From NCBI RefSeq assembly GCF_000308815.1, contig NZ_BAFX01000083.1:1-64000 (forward strand): a DNA stretch of 64,000 bases. The letters are read 5' to 3'. The notes beneath the pieces were generated by a model. The model had not been told where the DNA came from, did not search any database, and was given only the letters and a program-made list of their open reading frames with translations. A program made the position numbers and the translations under genes. The DNA comes from Nocardia concava NBRC 100430 (GTDB taxonomy: Bacteria; Actinomycetota; Actinomycetes; Mycobacteriales; Mycobacteriaceae). Shown piece after piece: positions 25,114-33,426 of the stretch; position 1 is the stretch's first letter; the number at the start of each line of letters is the position of its first letter.

Positions 25114-25584
25114 TCAGTTCTTGCCGACCCAGTCGCCCTCGAAGGTCTTGGCCCATTCCTTGGCCTGATCGATCTCGGCCAGGCGGGGCGCGGTCAGGAT
25201 GATGCGGTTGCCGTCGGCGTCGTCGATGGTCAGGTCGGTGGTGTACCACGCGGTGTCGGTGGGGCCTTCGACCCGGGTGCCCGGGAAAGCGTTGGCGCGC
25301 AGGGATTCCGCGAGGGCGGGCAGGTCGGTGCCACCGGCGGAGAAGCTGACGGTGGTGCTGCCCGGGCGCGCGGTGCCGGGGACCAGCAGCAGGTCCTGGT
25401 ATTTCATGCGGCGCAGATGCACCACCGCCGGTGTGCCGTAGGGCCCGGGAATCGTTGCCAGGGCGATGAATCCGACGCTCTCGTAGAAGGCGGTCGCGGC
25501 CGCGATGTCGGCCACGGCGAAGTTGGCGAACATGGGCATGGGGTAGATGGTCCGGTCGATGGCCGGGTCGGTGTTCTCGCTCAT
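25114..25584 (-). CDS. VOC-family (glyoxalase/bleomycin-resistance-like) protein
   Basis: A 156-residue vicinal-oxygen-chelate fold protein: one betaalphabetabetabeta unit from MPMFANFAVADIAAATAFYESVGF and a second ending TIDDADGNRIILTAPR. Such proteins bind or modify small toxic molecules. It is paired with a TipA-like MerR gene 20 bp downstream, which suggests a drug-sensing module. The ATG at 25584 has TAGCGT 7 nt upstream, giving a leaderless start. Confidence 0.82.
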   Translation of the reverse strand: MSENTDPAIDRTIYPMPMFANFAVADIAAATAFYESVGFIALATIPGPYGTPAVVHLRRMKYQDLLLVPGTARPGSTTVSFSAGGTDLPALAESLRANAFPGTRVEGPTDTAWYTTDLTIDDADGNRIILTAPRLAEIDQAKEWAKTFEGDWVGKN

Positions 25585-25591
25585 GGCCTCG

Positions 25592-25622
25592 ACGCTAGGG
25601 GTTGACGTAGCGGCAAGGTCAA
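25592..25622 (-). promoter_or_regulatory. MerR-type promoter with 19-bp spacer
   Basis: On the minus strand TTGACC (25617-25622) and TAGCGT (25592-25597) are separated by exactly 19 bp, the overlong spacer typical of MerR-activated promoters. The dyad TTGAC/GTCAA lies at its -35 end and within the spacer. The -35 box overlaps the stop codon of the upstream tetR-type gene. Start ATG is 7 nt after the -10. Confidence 0.6.
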
Positions 25623-26254
25623 CTCTCCGGACCGGGAGGCGCGGCACGGCCGGAGTAAACCGCCAGCATGTCCTCCACCAGCCGCAGCACCGACACATCC
25701 AGATCGGGGCGCTGAAAGACCCCGCGCACCACAGCCTCACCGGAGAACACGTGCAGCAGCACGAAGAACAACGGTTCACGCACCTCGGCCGGAAAGTCCG
25801 ACAGCAGCCCGGTTCGCTCGAGGGTCGCCACGATCTCGCGGTAGTAGTTCTCGGCGATGGGCGCGATGCGCTCGCGTAGCTCGGTGTCCGAGCGCGCGGC
25901 CAGGAAGATCTCGCGCAGCGCGTGAGTGAGGTTGGACTGCTGGGCCTGGCGCAGGTAGCGCAAAGCGACGTCGAGCGGATTGTCCTTCGCCCCAAGGTGT
26001 TCCATGGTGACCGCGTAGCCGACGAGCTGGCGGGCGAACACCTCCTCGGCGGTGCGCACGATCAGATCCAGCCGGGTGTCGAACTGACGGAACATGGCCC
26101 CGGCCGACAATCCGGCCCGCCCACAGATCTCCTGCACCGTGGTGCGCTGATAGCCGACCTCTCCGATGGCGGCGATGGTGGCATCGACCAGCTTGGCCAC
26201 GGTGGCAGCCCGGCGCTCCTGTTGCGTGCGCCGCGGGCGGGAAACTTCACTCAC
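25619..26254 (-). CDS. TetR-family regulator
   Basis: A 211-residue repressor-type protein with an N-terminal HTH (IAAIGEVGYQRTTVQEICGRAGLSAGAMFRQF, residues about 25-65) and an all-helical ligand domain. GTG 26254 (VSEVSRP) is chosen; the longer reading adds a non-family N-terminus. It is divergent from the secreted lipase gene, whose promoter region holds a TTAGA/TCTAA dyad at 26354-26375, a possible operator. Confidence 0.82.
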   Translation of the reverse strand: MSEVSRPRRTQQERRAATVAKLVDATIAAIGEVGYQRTTVQEICGRAGLSAGAMFRQFDTRLDLIVRTAEEVFARQLVGYAVTMEHLGAKDNPLDVALRYLRQAQQSNLTHALREIFLAARSDTELRERIAPIAENYYREIVATLERTGLLSDFPAEVREPLFFVLLHVFSGEAVVRGVFQRPDLDVSVLRLVEDMLAVYSGRAAPPGPES

Positions 26255-26311
26255 GAGCGACCATCCTGCCCGGTGTGGGGCGCACAGCAAACATCCGGCC
26301 CAACGTGACCG

Positions 26312-26341
26312 TTGACACATTCCACCACCGCATCCTATTGT
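26312..26341 (+). promoter_or_regulatory. consensus-like promoter for the lipase gene
   Basis: TTGACA (26312-26317), 18-bp spacer, TATTGT (26336-26341). It predicts transcription starting about 75 nt before the lipase ATG. Confidence 0.6.
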
Positions 26342-26353
26342 CTGGGACACAAC

Positions 26354-26375
26354 TTAGAAAACAGCTGCTCTCTAA
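26354..26375. promoter_or_regulatory. dyad operator candidate upstream of the lipase
   Basis: TTAGA and TCTAA are placed symmetrically around a central CAGCTG, 22 bp in all, just downstream of the predicted transcription start. Likely target of the divergent TetR-type protein (inference). Confidence 0.4.
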
Positions 26376-26423
26376 CTTTGAGGGTGGGTGCTCGGCCGCC
26401 GCAGCGGCACGGAGGAGTTCGAT

Positions 26424-27821
26424 ATGACAGCGGGAACCAGAGCGATCGCCCAGGCGTGTGTGGCCGTGGCGGCGGGCTTGACGGTCGCGGTGTGCCCGGC
26501 GGTAACCGCCGCGGCGGACCCGGTGCCGGTAGCGCCCGCACTGCCGTTTCCGACCCCGCCCGCGCCGCCGTATCTGGATCCGGGCTTCTATCAACCGGAT
26601 CCGGCGCGGGTCGCCGCCGCCCAGCCCGGCGAGATCCTCGCGGCCCGGCAGGTGAATCTGGCAAACCTGTGGCTGCTACCGCTCAACGCGAACACCTGGC
26701 AACTGTCCTACCGCAGCACCAATACTCGCGGCGAGCCGATCGCGGCGGTCGCGACGGTGGTTGTGCCGCATCGCCCGGCGCCCACCGGGCAGCGTGGGCT
26801 GGTGTCGTTCCAGATGGCCGAGGACTCGCTCTCGGTCAACTGCGCACCCTCCTACGCCCTGCAGATGGGGTCGCTGCCCAATCCGCTGAACCCGGTGCAC
26901 GAAGCCGAATTCGTCGAGGTGCAGGCCATGTTGCAGCTCGGGCACGCGGTGGTGATCCCCGATCACGAAGGACCCAACGCGGCGTACGCGGCCGGGCCAC
27001 TCGGCGGGCGCATCACCCTCGACGGGATCCGCGCCGCCGAGAGTTTCGATCCCGCGGGGCTGCCCGGCACGGCGACCCGCGTCGCCTTGTGGGGCTACTC
27101 CGGCGGCGCGATGCCCACCGCGCACGCCGCCGAACTCCAGCCGACCTACGCGCCCGAGATCGACCTGGTCGGCTCGGCGACCGGTGGACTGCTGGCCGAC
27201 ATCCGGGCGTCGCTGAACTACAACAACGGCACCTCCACCTTCGGCGGCGCGGTGCTGGGCGGCCTGTTCGGCGTGGCGCACGAGTACCCGCAGCTGAACC
27301 GGTTCATCGACGAGCACATGAACCCGCTGGGCAAGGCGCTACGGCTGGCGCACGAAAACCAGTGCGTGGCTTTGCAGTTCGCGGCCTTCCCGTTCGTCAA
27401 CATCAAGGGCCTGTTCGATTATCCGGGCGATCCCATGCTCGCCCCGGAGCTGCAGCCGGTCCTCGACGAGATCAGCCTGGGCCACCGCGGCACCCCGACC
27501 GCGCCGCTCTACATCTACGAGGGCACCTTCGACGAGGTGATGCCGCTCAACGCGGTCAACAACACCTACGACATCTACTGCCAGGACCCGGCCGCGCGCG
27601 TGCAGTACACCCGGGACCTGTTCAGCGAGCACGGCATCGCCGCGGTCTCCAATACCGCCAGCGCGGCCATGTGGCTCAGCGACCGCCTCAACGGGATCCC
27701 CGCCCCGGCCGGCTGCCACAACCGCGACGTGTATTCGGGCATTCTCGATCCGGGCGCGATCGGCGCCTTCGTCAACGCGATCGGCCAGACCCTCGCGTCG
27801 GCGCTCGGGATGCCGGTGTAG
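26424..27821 (+). CDS. secreted lipase (LIP family, triacylglycerol lipase-like)
   Basis: A 465-residue exported alpha/beta hydrolase of the secretory lipase family. Signal peptide (core CVAVAAGLTVAVCPAVTAAA), proline-rich start of the mature protein, nucleophile motif GYSGG near residue 230, acid loop YEGTFDEVMP and a C-terminal His region (AGCHNRDVYSG). ATG 26424 is preceded by GGAGGAG. It has a consensus-like promoter and is divergent from a TetR-type regulator, so it is probably induced by lipid or fatty acid. Confidence 0.87.
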   Translation: MTAGTRAIAQACVAVAAGLTVAVCPAVTAAADPVPVAPALPFPTPPAPPYLDPGFYQPDPARVAAAQPGEILAARQVNLANLWLLPLNANTWQLSYRSTNTRGEPIAAVATVVVPHRPAPTGQRGLVSFQMAEDSLSVNCAPSYALQMGSLPNPLNPVHEAEFVEVQAMLQLGHAVVIPDHEGPNAAYAAGPLGGRITLDGIRAAESFDPAGLPGTATRVALWGYSGGAMPTAHAAELQPTYAPEIDLVGSATGGLLADIRASLNYNNGTSTFGGAVLGGLFGVAHEYPQLNRFIDEHMNPLGKALRLAHENQCVALQFAAFPFVNIKGLFDYPGDPMLAPELQPVLDEISLGHRGTPTAPLYIYEGTFDEVMPLNAVNNTYDIYCQDPAARVQYTRDLFSEHGIAAVSNTASAAMWLSDRLNGIPAPAGCHNRDVYSGILDPGAIGAFVNAIGQTLASALGMPV

Positions 27822-27827
27822 TCACCG

Positions 27828-27833
27828 TACGAT
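27828..27833 (+). promoter_or_regulatory. -10 element of leaderless META lipoprotein gene
   Basis: TACGAT ends 7 nt before the ATG at 27841; no Shine-Dalgarno is present. Confidence 0.5.
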
Positions 27834-27840
27834 CGGCACC

Positions 27841-28617
27841 ATGCCAGCAACTCGTGTGTGGGTTCTGCTCGCGCTCTCCGCGGCCGCCGCCGGATGCTCG
27901 TCCAACAGCGGCGGCTCGGAGACTCCGCCCACCTCCTTGATGGGGCACACGTATGTGTCCACGGCGGTGTCGGGCACGCCGATCCCGGGCGGCGGCCCGC
28001 TGACGCTGACCTTCAAGGAGGGCCGGGTCACCGCCCAGGCGGGCTGCAATACCGCCACCGGACCCGTTGACCTGCAAGGCAATACGCTCCAGGTCGGTGA
28101 GATGGCCACCACCCTGATGGCCTGCCCGGGCGAGGTGGCCGGCGCCGACGGCTGGCAGGACGGGCTGCTGCGCTCGCAACCGACCTGGACCCTCGTCGGC
28201 GATACCCTCACCCTCAAAGGCAACGGGTCCACCGTGACCATGCTCGACCGCAAGGTCGCCCACCCGGACAAACCGCTCACCGGCACCACCTGGATCGTCA
28301 CCGCCCTGCTGCGCACCGACGCGGTGGTCCACTCCAAGACCCTCGAGGAGGTCCGCCCCGCGCTGACCATCACCCCCGACGGCAAGATCTCCGGCACCGC
28401 GGGCTGCAACACCATGACCGGCAGCGCGCAGATCGAGGGCGACGAGGTCACCTTCCACGTCGCCACCACCCGCATGATGTGCGACCCGCAGGTCATGGAG
28501 GTCGAACAGCAGGTGCTCCAGGCCCTGGACGGAAAGACCAAGGCCACCATCGATTCCGACGAGCTGACCCTGCGCAACACCGGCAACAACACCGGATTGC
28601 AGCTGCACGCGGAGTGA
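27841..28617 (+). CDS. lipoprotein with two META (HslJ-like) domains
   Basis: A 258-residue exported lipoprotein: signal peptide with lipobox AAAGC (Cys19), then two META repeats, each with the GCNTxTG core (QAGCNTATGPV and TAGCNTMTGSA) and a later Met-Cys segment (LMACPG, RMMCDP). META domains occur in the heat-shock protein HslJ and in surface proteins; function is unknown. It begins 19 bp after the lipase stop but appears to have its own leaderless promoter. Confidence 0.85.
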   Translation: MPATRVWVLLALSAAAAGCSSNSGGSETPPTSLMGHTYVSTAVSGTPIPGGGPLTLTFKEGRVTAQAGCNTATGPVDLQGNTLQVGEMATTLMACPGEVAGADGWQDGLLRSQPTWTLVGDTLTLKGNGSTVTMLDRKVAHPDKPLTGTTWIVTALLRTDAVVHSKTLEEVRPALTITPDGKISGTAGCNTMTGSAQIEGDEVTFHVATTRMMCDPQVMEVEQQVLQALDGKTKATIDSDELTLRNTGNNTGLQLHAE

Positions 28618-28694
28618 GCGCCCGCGCGGGCCCGCCCCCGCGCGCCCGAAAATCGTTGTCGCGCCGCCGGGTCCACCCGCTAGCGTCGCACCGC

Positions 28695-29249
28695 ATGAAC
28701 ACCAGATACCTCAATGTGGTGGATGTGGAGGCCACCTGCTGGGAGGGACCCAACCCGCCCGGCCAGCCGAACGAGATCATCGAGATCGGGCTGTGCGTGC
28801 TCGATACCCAGACCCGCGAGCGGGTGAGCAAGCACAGCATCCTGGTGCGTCCGGAGCATTCCACGGTCAGCGAGTTCTGCACCCGGCTGACCACTTTGAC
28901 TCCCGAGCAGGTCGCCACCGGCATCACCTTCGCCGAGGCGTGCACGCTGCTGCGCACCGAATTCCACGCCGATTCCCGCCCGTGGGCGAGCTGGGGCGAT
29001 TACGACCGCAAACAGTTCCTGGCCCAGTGCGAGGGCACCGGCGTGCCCTACCCCTTCGGCTCCCGCCACACCAATGCCAAGCTCGCCTTCTCCACCGCCC
29101 GCGACACCAAGCGCCGCTACGGCATGGCCGGCGCCCTGCGCCTGGCCGGACTCCCCCTCGAGGGCACCCACCACCGCGGCGGCGACGACGCCTGGAACAT
29201 CGCCGCGCTGATCGCCGACATGCTCGCCACCGACGCCTGGGCGGGCTGA
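28695..29249 (+). CDS. DEDDh-type 3'-5' exonuclease (KapD/ERI-1-like)
   Basis: A 184-residue exonuclease of the DnaQ superfamily acting on RNA or DNA 3' ends. Exo I motif VVDVEATCWEG, Exo II region WGDYDRKQF and Exo III motif HRGGDDAWN (DEDDh His and Asp). It resembles the KapD/ERI-1-like exonucleases. There is no ribosome binding site; TAGCGT ends 8 nt upstream, so it is probably leaderless. It stands alone between the META lipoprotein and the dehydrogenase gene. Confidence 0.83.
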   Translation: MNTRYLNVVDVEATCWEGPNPPGQPNEIIEIGLCVLDTQTRERVSKHSILVRPEHSTVSEFCTRLTTLTPEQVATGITFAEACTLLRTEFHADSRPWASWGDYDRKQFLAQCEGTGVPYPFGSRHTNAKLAFSTARDTKRRYGMAGALRLAGLPLEGTHHRGGDDAWNIAALIADMLATDAWAG

Positions 29250-29388
29250 CCCGCCGCCTGCCCGACTTGATCGAAAACGTTGCCGTGTCGGACGGTTTCG
29301 GGTCAGGCTGGGTGGACTGGCCGAGGGATCGGATGTTGCCGGGAGAAGCGTGGAACGACCTCTACGCTGAGCCCGACGTACGCGACAT

Positions 29389-31680
29389 ATGGGACATATG
29401 GGAGGCGTCATCAACGACCGGGAAGCTGACCTGGATCAGTGGTTTCGCGCGGAAGTGGCCGCGACGACGCCGGGTCCGGCTCGCGATCAGCAGGAACCGA
29501 TGGACGCCACCGGCCTCACCGGGGCGCGATGCCTGGAGCTGTTCGACGCCCAGGCCGCCTCGCGGCACCTGGATCTGGCGGCGCGGCGGCTGACACGGGA
29601 AGGGCACGGGTACTACAGCATCGGGTCCTCGGGACACGAGGGCAATGTCGCGGTGGCGGCGGCGCTGCGGGTCACCGATCCGGCGCTGCTGCACTATCGG
29701 TCCGGGGCGTTCTTCGTGCACCGGGCCCGGCAGGTGCCGGGACTGGATCCCATCCGCGATGTGATGCTCGGGGTCGCCGCGGCGGCCGCCGACCCGATTT
29801 CCGGTGGGCGGCACAAGGTTTTCGGCTCCAAACCCGCGCACGTGATCCCGCAGACCTCCACCATCGCCTCGCATCTGCCGCGCGCGGTCGGGCTGGCCTT
29901 CGCCCTCGAACGCGCCGCGCACCTGCGACTGCGCTGCGAATGGCCCGGGGACTCGGTGGTGGTGTGCAGCTTCGGCGACGCCTCGGCCAACCATTCGACC
30001 GCGGCCGGGGCGATCAATACCGCCATCCACACCGCGCACCAGAATGTGCCGGTGCCGATCCTGTTCGTCTGCGAGGACAACGGGATCGGCATCAGCGTCC
30101 CCACCCCGCGCACCTGGATCGAACAGGCCTACGGCTCCCGGCCCGGATTGGCCTACTTCGACGCCGACGGTTCGGACCTGCCCGACGCCGTGGCCGCGGC
30201 CAGCGCCGCCGCCGAATACGTGCGCGCCCACCGCAAACCGGTGTTCCTGCGCCTGCGCACCGTGCGACTGCTCGGCCACGCGGGCTCCGATGTCGAGTCG
30301 GCCTACCGCCGCCCCGCCGAGATCGCCGCCGACCTGCGCCGCGACCCGGTCACCGCCACCGCCCGGCTGCTCGTCGCCGCGGGCGTGGTCACCGCCGCCG
30401 AGATCGCCCAGCGCTACGACGATATCGCCGCGCAGGTCGCCAAGGCCGCCGAAAGCGCCTGGAACGAACCGAAACTGACCTCCACCGCCGCGGTCATCGC
30501 ACCGCTGGCACCGGCCCGGCCCACCGTGGTGCGCACCGACGCGCTGCGCTCGGTGCCCGACGCGGACAGAAACGGGAACGGCAGAACGAACGGCTCCGCG
30601 AATACCGTTGCCGGGCCGCCGTCTTCGGAGCCCGCCGAGCCGCCCGCCACCACAGGCGAGCAACTCACCCTGGCGCAGGCGGTCAATCAGACCCTGGCGC
30701 AACTGCTCACACGGGATCCCGACGTGCTGGTCTTCGGCGAGGACGTGGGCCGCAAGGGCGGCGTGTACGGCGTCACCAAGGGTTTGCAGCAGAGCTTCGG
30801 AGTGCGAAGGGTTTTCGACACCCTGCTCGACGAGCAGAGCGTGCTGGGCACCGCGCTCGGGGCGGCACTGGCCGGATTCGTACCGATTCCGGAGATCCAG
30901 TACCTGGCTTATGTCCACAATGCCGAGGACCAGTTGCGCGGGGAGGCGGCGACACTGTCGTTCTTCTCCGGCGGCCGCTACCGCAACCCGGTGGTGGTGC
31001 GCATCGCGGGCCTGGCCTATCAGAAGGGCTTCGGCGGGCACTTCCACAACGACAATTCGATTGCGGCGCTGCGGGATATCCCGGGCGTGGTGATCGCCAC
31101 GCCATCCCGCGCCGACGACGCGGCAGCCATGCTGCGCACCTGCGTCTCGGCCGCCCGGGTGGACGGGCGCGTGTGCGTGTTCCTCGAACCCATCGCGCTC
31201 TATCACACCCGCGACCTGTACCGGGCCGGGGACGGTGCCTGGCTGGCCCCGATTTCCGGTGTGCGCCATGCCGATATCGGCAGCGCCCGCGTGCACGGTT
31301 CCGGCGCGCACCTGACCATCGTCAGCTTCGCCAACGGCGTCCCCATGAGCCTGCGGGTGGCCCGGCGGCTGGCCGCCGACGGCATCCACGCCCGCGTGCT
31401 GGACCTGCGCTGGCTGTCCCCGCTGCCGGTGGAGGATCTCCTCGACAATGCCCGCGCCACCGGCCGGGTGCTCATCGCCGACGAAACCCGCCGCAGCGGA
31501 GGCGTTTCTGAGGCCGTCTGCACCGCCCTGCTCGACGCCGGCTTCGACGGCCGCCTGGCACGGGTCACCAGCGCCGACAGCTTCGTGCCGCTCGGCCCGG
31601 CCGCCTCGACGGTGCTGCTGGACGAGGCGGCGATCGAATCGGCCGCCCGCGCACTGCTGGCCGCCCCCGCGCCCCGGTGA
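29389..31680 (+). CDS. fused E1 alpha-beta subunit of a 2-oxoacid dehydrogenase
   Basis: A single 763-residue protein joining both E1 subunits of a branched-chain or related 2-oxoacid dehydrogenase. The alpha part (about 40-360) has the thiamine diphosphate segment FGDASANHST to CEDNGIGIS. An Ala/Pro-rich linker (about 375-415) follows, then the beta part with VFGEDVGRKGGVYGVTKG, PEIQY and TPSRADDAAAML. It decarboxylates a 2-oxoacid and passes the acyl group to a lipoyl E2. No E2 or E3 gene is adjacent, so partners are elsewhere. Two ATGs (29389, 29398) lie in a repeated ACATATGGG; either could be the start. Confidence 0.85.
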   Translation: MGHMGGVINDREADLDQWFRAEVAATTPGPARDQQEPMDATGLTGARCLELFDAQAASRHLDLAARRLTREGHGYYSIGSSGHEGNVAVAAALRVTDPALLHYRSGAFFVHRARQVPGLDPIRDVMLGVAAAAADPISGGRHKVFGSKPAHVIPQTSTIASHLPRAVGLAFALERAAHLRLRCEWPGDSVVVCSFGDASANHSTAAGAINTAIHTAHQNVPVPILFVCEDNGIGISVPTPRTWIEQAYGSRPGLAYFDADGSDLPDAVAAASAAAEYVRAHRKPVFLRLRTVRLLGHAGSDVESAYRRPAEIAADLRRDPVTATARLLVAAGVVTAAEIAQRYDDIAAQVAKAAESAWNEPKLTSTAAVIAPLAPARPTVVRTDALRSVPDADRNGNGRTNGSANTVAGPPSSEPAEPPATTGEQLTLAQAVNQTLAQLLTRDPDVLVFGEDVGRKGGVYGVTKGLQQSFGVRRVFDTLLDEQSVLGTALGAALAGFVPIPEIQYLAYVHNAEDQLRGEAATLSFFSGGRYRNPVVVRIAGLAYQKGFGGHFHNDNSIAALRDIPGVVIATPSRADDAAAMLRTCVSAARVDGRVCVFLEPIALYHTRDLYRAGDGAWLAPISGVRHADIGSARVHGSGAHLTIVSFANGVPMSLRVARRLAADGIHARVLDLRWLSPLPVEDLLDNARATGRVLIADETRRSGGVSEAVCTALLDAGFDGRLARVTSADSFVPLGPAASTVLLDEAAIESAARALLAAPAPR

Positions 31681-31789
31681 CGGCGGGCGGGGCCGGGCGC
31701 AGCTCGCGGCAGACACCCGGCCCCCACCCGCCCTCGACGCCGGTCCGGTCGGCGTCCCGGTGCCGTTGAGGGGACGGCACCCGGCTTAA

Positions 31790-31815
31790 CTACGTATCAA
31801 CTACGTAGATACGTA
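31790..31815. promoter_or_regulatory. BlaI-type operator cluster (three TACGTA)
   Basis: Within 26 bp TACGTA occurs at 31791, 31802 and 31810; the middle copy is part of the palindrome CTACGTAG. The same core forms the palindrome in front of the blaI-type gene at 33403, so both are probably bound by that repressor. The site is about 200 bp before the M56 peptidase ATG. Confidence 0.6.
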
Positions 31816-31852
31816 ATACCCGAGTTTCACCCCGGAGCGCAAGCGCGCTCGG

Positions 31853-31941
31853 CGAATTCACAGCCTTACCGCCGAATTCACAGTTCCACCCCGCGACCGG
31901 GTGGCGACCACCACAGCACCACACCCGCGACAGTAAGGCTG
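31853..31941. repeat. short direct and inverted repeats in the leader of the M56 gene
   Basis: CGAATTCACAG is repeated directly at 31853-31863 and 31873-31883 (20-bp step). CAGCCTTAC (31861-31869) has a perfect inverted copy GTAAGGCTG at 31933-31941. The intergenic stretch 31681-32014 has no other coding potential that I can support. Confidence 0.5.
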
Positions 31942-32014
31942 CCCTCAGTTTTGCCCTCTACACTCGAGCCCACTTCACGGGAGGAACTCGAATGCGAGCA
32001 GCGCGGGAGCGACC

Positions 32015-32959
32015 ATGAGCGTCGCCGTCTGCCTGATGCTCTACGGTTTCGCGGTCACCGTCCTGGCACCGCGACTGCTGCGCGGACTCGGCACCGACGC
32101 CACCACCCCGCGCCTGGCCATCGCCGCCTGGCTCGCCGCCATGACCACCACCGTGCTGGCCTGGACCATCAGCCTGGGCATCGTCATCGTCGACCTTGCC
32201 ACGCACCGCATCTCACTGTTCCCGGTGCGCCTGGTCGACGGCTGCCTGCTGCACCTGCACGACGCGGCAGTCGGCGACTACGGCGGACCCCTGCAGACCG
32301 GACTGCTCGTGCTGTCCGGACTCGCCACGCTCGCGGCGATTCTCGTCGCCGTCCGCCTCGCCACCACCGTGCGCCGCTTCCACCGCAACACCGTCGAACA
32401 CGGCCGCCTGGCCCGCCTGGCCGGACGCCACCGGCCCGATCTCGACGCCGTCGTCCTCGAGGTCGACCATCCGGCCGCGTACTCCGTTGCGGGCAAACCA
32501 CATACGGTCGTGGTCAGCCGCGGCGTGGTCACCGCACTGGAGGACCATCACCTCGACGCCGTGCTCTCCCACGAACGCGCCCACCTCGACGGCCGCCACC
32601 ACCTGCTGCTCACCCTCACCCGGGGACTGGCGACCGTGCTGCCGCGCATCGACCTGTTCACCGTCGGCGCCCGCGAGGTGGCGCGCCTGCTCGAGATGCT
32701 CGCCGACGATGCCGCCGCCGCGATCCACGGCCGCGCCACCGTCCTGCAAGCGTTGCTCACGCTGGCGACCCTGCCCACCCCGCCCGCGACCGTCGAGGCC
32801 GCACTGCTGCCGCGCGTGCGCCGCCTGGCCATGCCCGCGAATCCGCCACGGCTGCACACCAAGGTGGCCGCGACCGCCGCTGCCGTCACCGCCGTCGCCA
32901 TCCCGCTGGCCGCCGTGGTCGTGGCGATCATCGGCATCGAAGTCTGCACGACCAGCTAG
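32015..32959 (+). CDS. M56-family (BlaR1/MecR1-like) membrane metallopeptidase
   Basis: A 314-residue integral membrane protease with helices near both ends and in the middle, and a zinc motif HERAH at residues 186-190, followed by a downstream acidic segment (EMLADDAAAAIHG). In BlaR1/MecR1 systems such a protease inactivates the BlaI/MecI repressor. It lacks a penicillin-binding sensor domain, as usual for actinobacterial M56 proteins. ATG 32015 follows GGGAG. The partner blaI-type gene is convergent, with 41 bp between stops, rather than upstream on the same strand. Confidence 0.85.
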   Translation: MSVAVCLMLYGFAVTVLAPRLLRGLGTDATTPRLAIAAWLAAMTTTVLAWTISLGIVIVDLATHRISLFPVRLVDGCLLHLHDAAVGDYGGPLQTGLLVLSGLATLAAILVAVRLATTVRRFHRNTVEHGRLARLAGRHRPDLDAVVLEVDHPAAYSVAGKPHTVVVSRGVVTALEDHHLDAVLSHERAHLDGRHHLLLTLTRGLATVLPRIDLFTVGAREVARLLEMLADDAAAAIHGRATVLQALLTLATLPTPPATVEAALLPRVRRLAMPANPPRLHTKVAATAAAVTAVAIPLAAVVVAIIGIEVCTTS

Positions 32960-33000
32960 CGTGGAGCGGCGAACCGGTCCACCCGGAGCACCCGAATCGG

Positions 33001-33375
33001 CTAGCGCAGCTTGGAACGCGCGATCTTGCGCAGGGCCGCGCGCAGGCCCTCGGACTCCTCGGCGCTCATCTGCTCCACGAAATGGGCCAGCACCAGATCC
33101 GAACGGCCACCGCTGCCCAACGCCTCGCGCATGAGCCGGGCGCTGTACTCCTCACGCGAGAGCGTCGGCCAATACCGATACGCCTTGCCCACGCGTTCGC
33201 GTTCCAGCCAGCCCTTGCGGTGCAGGTTGTCCATGGTCGACATCACCGTGGTGTACGCGATGTCGCGCTCGGCGGCCAGCTCGTCGTACAACTCCCGGAC
33301 CGTCGTCTTCTCGGAGCGGTCCCAGACGCGTTCGATGACAACCGCTTCCAGATCTCCGAAGCCTCGAACACTCAC
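33001..33375 (-). CDS. BlaI/MecI/CopY-family repressor
   Basis: A 124-residue winged-helix repressor: recognition region YDELAAERDIAYTTVMSTMDNLHRKGWLERERVGKAYRYWP, then a helical dimerisation and proteolysis region. GTG 33375 follows GAGGAGG with an 8-nt spacer. Its own promoter carries a 14-bp palindrome with TACGTACGTA, and similar sites stand before the convergent M56 gene, so it likely represses both. The inducer is unknown (beta-lactam, copper or envelope stress are precedents). Confidence 0.88.
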   Translation of the reverse strand: MSVRGFGDLEAVVIERVWDRSEKTTVRELYDELAAERDIAYTTVMSTMDNLHRKGWLERERVGKAYRYWPTLSREEYSARLMREALGSGGRSDLVLAHFVEQMSAEESEGLRAALRKIARSKLR

Positions 33376-33402
33376 GTCCGCCGCCTCCTCACGCACATAC
33401 GC

Positions 33403-33416
33403 TCTACGTACGTAGA
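33403..33416. promoter_or_regulatory. BlaI-type operator, 14-bp perfect palindrome
   Basis: TCTACGTACGTAGA is a perfect palindrome 27 bp before the repressor start, at promoter distance. It contains the TACGTA core also seen at 31791-31815. Confidence 0.7.
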
Positions 33417-33426
33417 CAGTATTACC

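Noticed and set aside
31930..31960. Iron-dependent DtxR/IdeR box before the M56 gene
   Set aside because: GTAAGGCTGCCCTCA has only partial likeness to the 19-bp consensus. It is better explained as part of the CAGCCTTAC/GTAAGGCTG inverted repeat.
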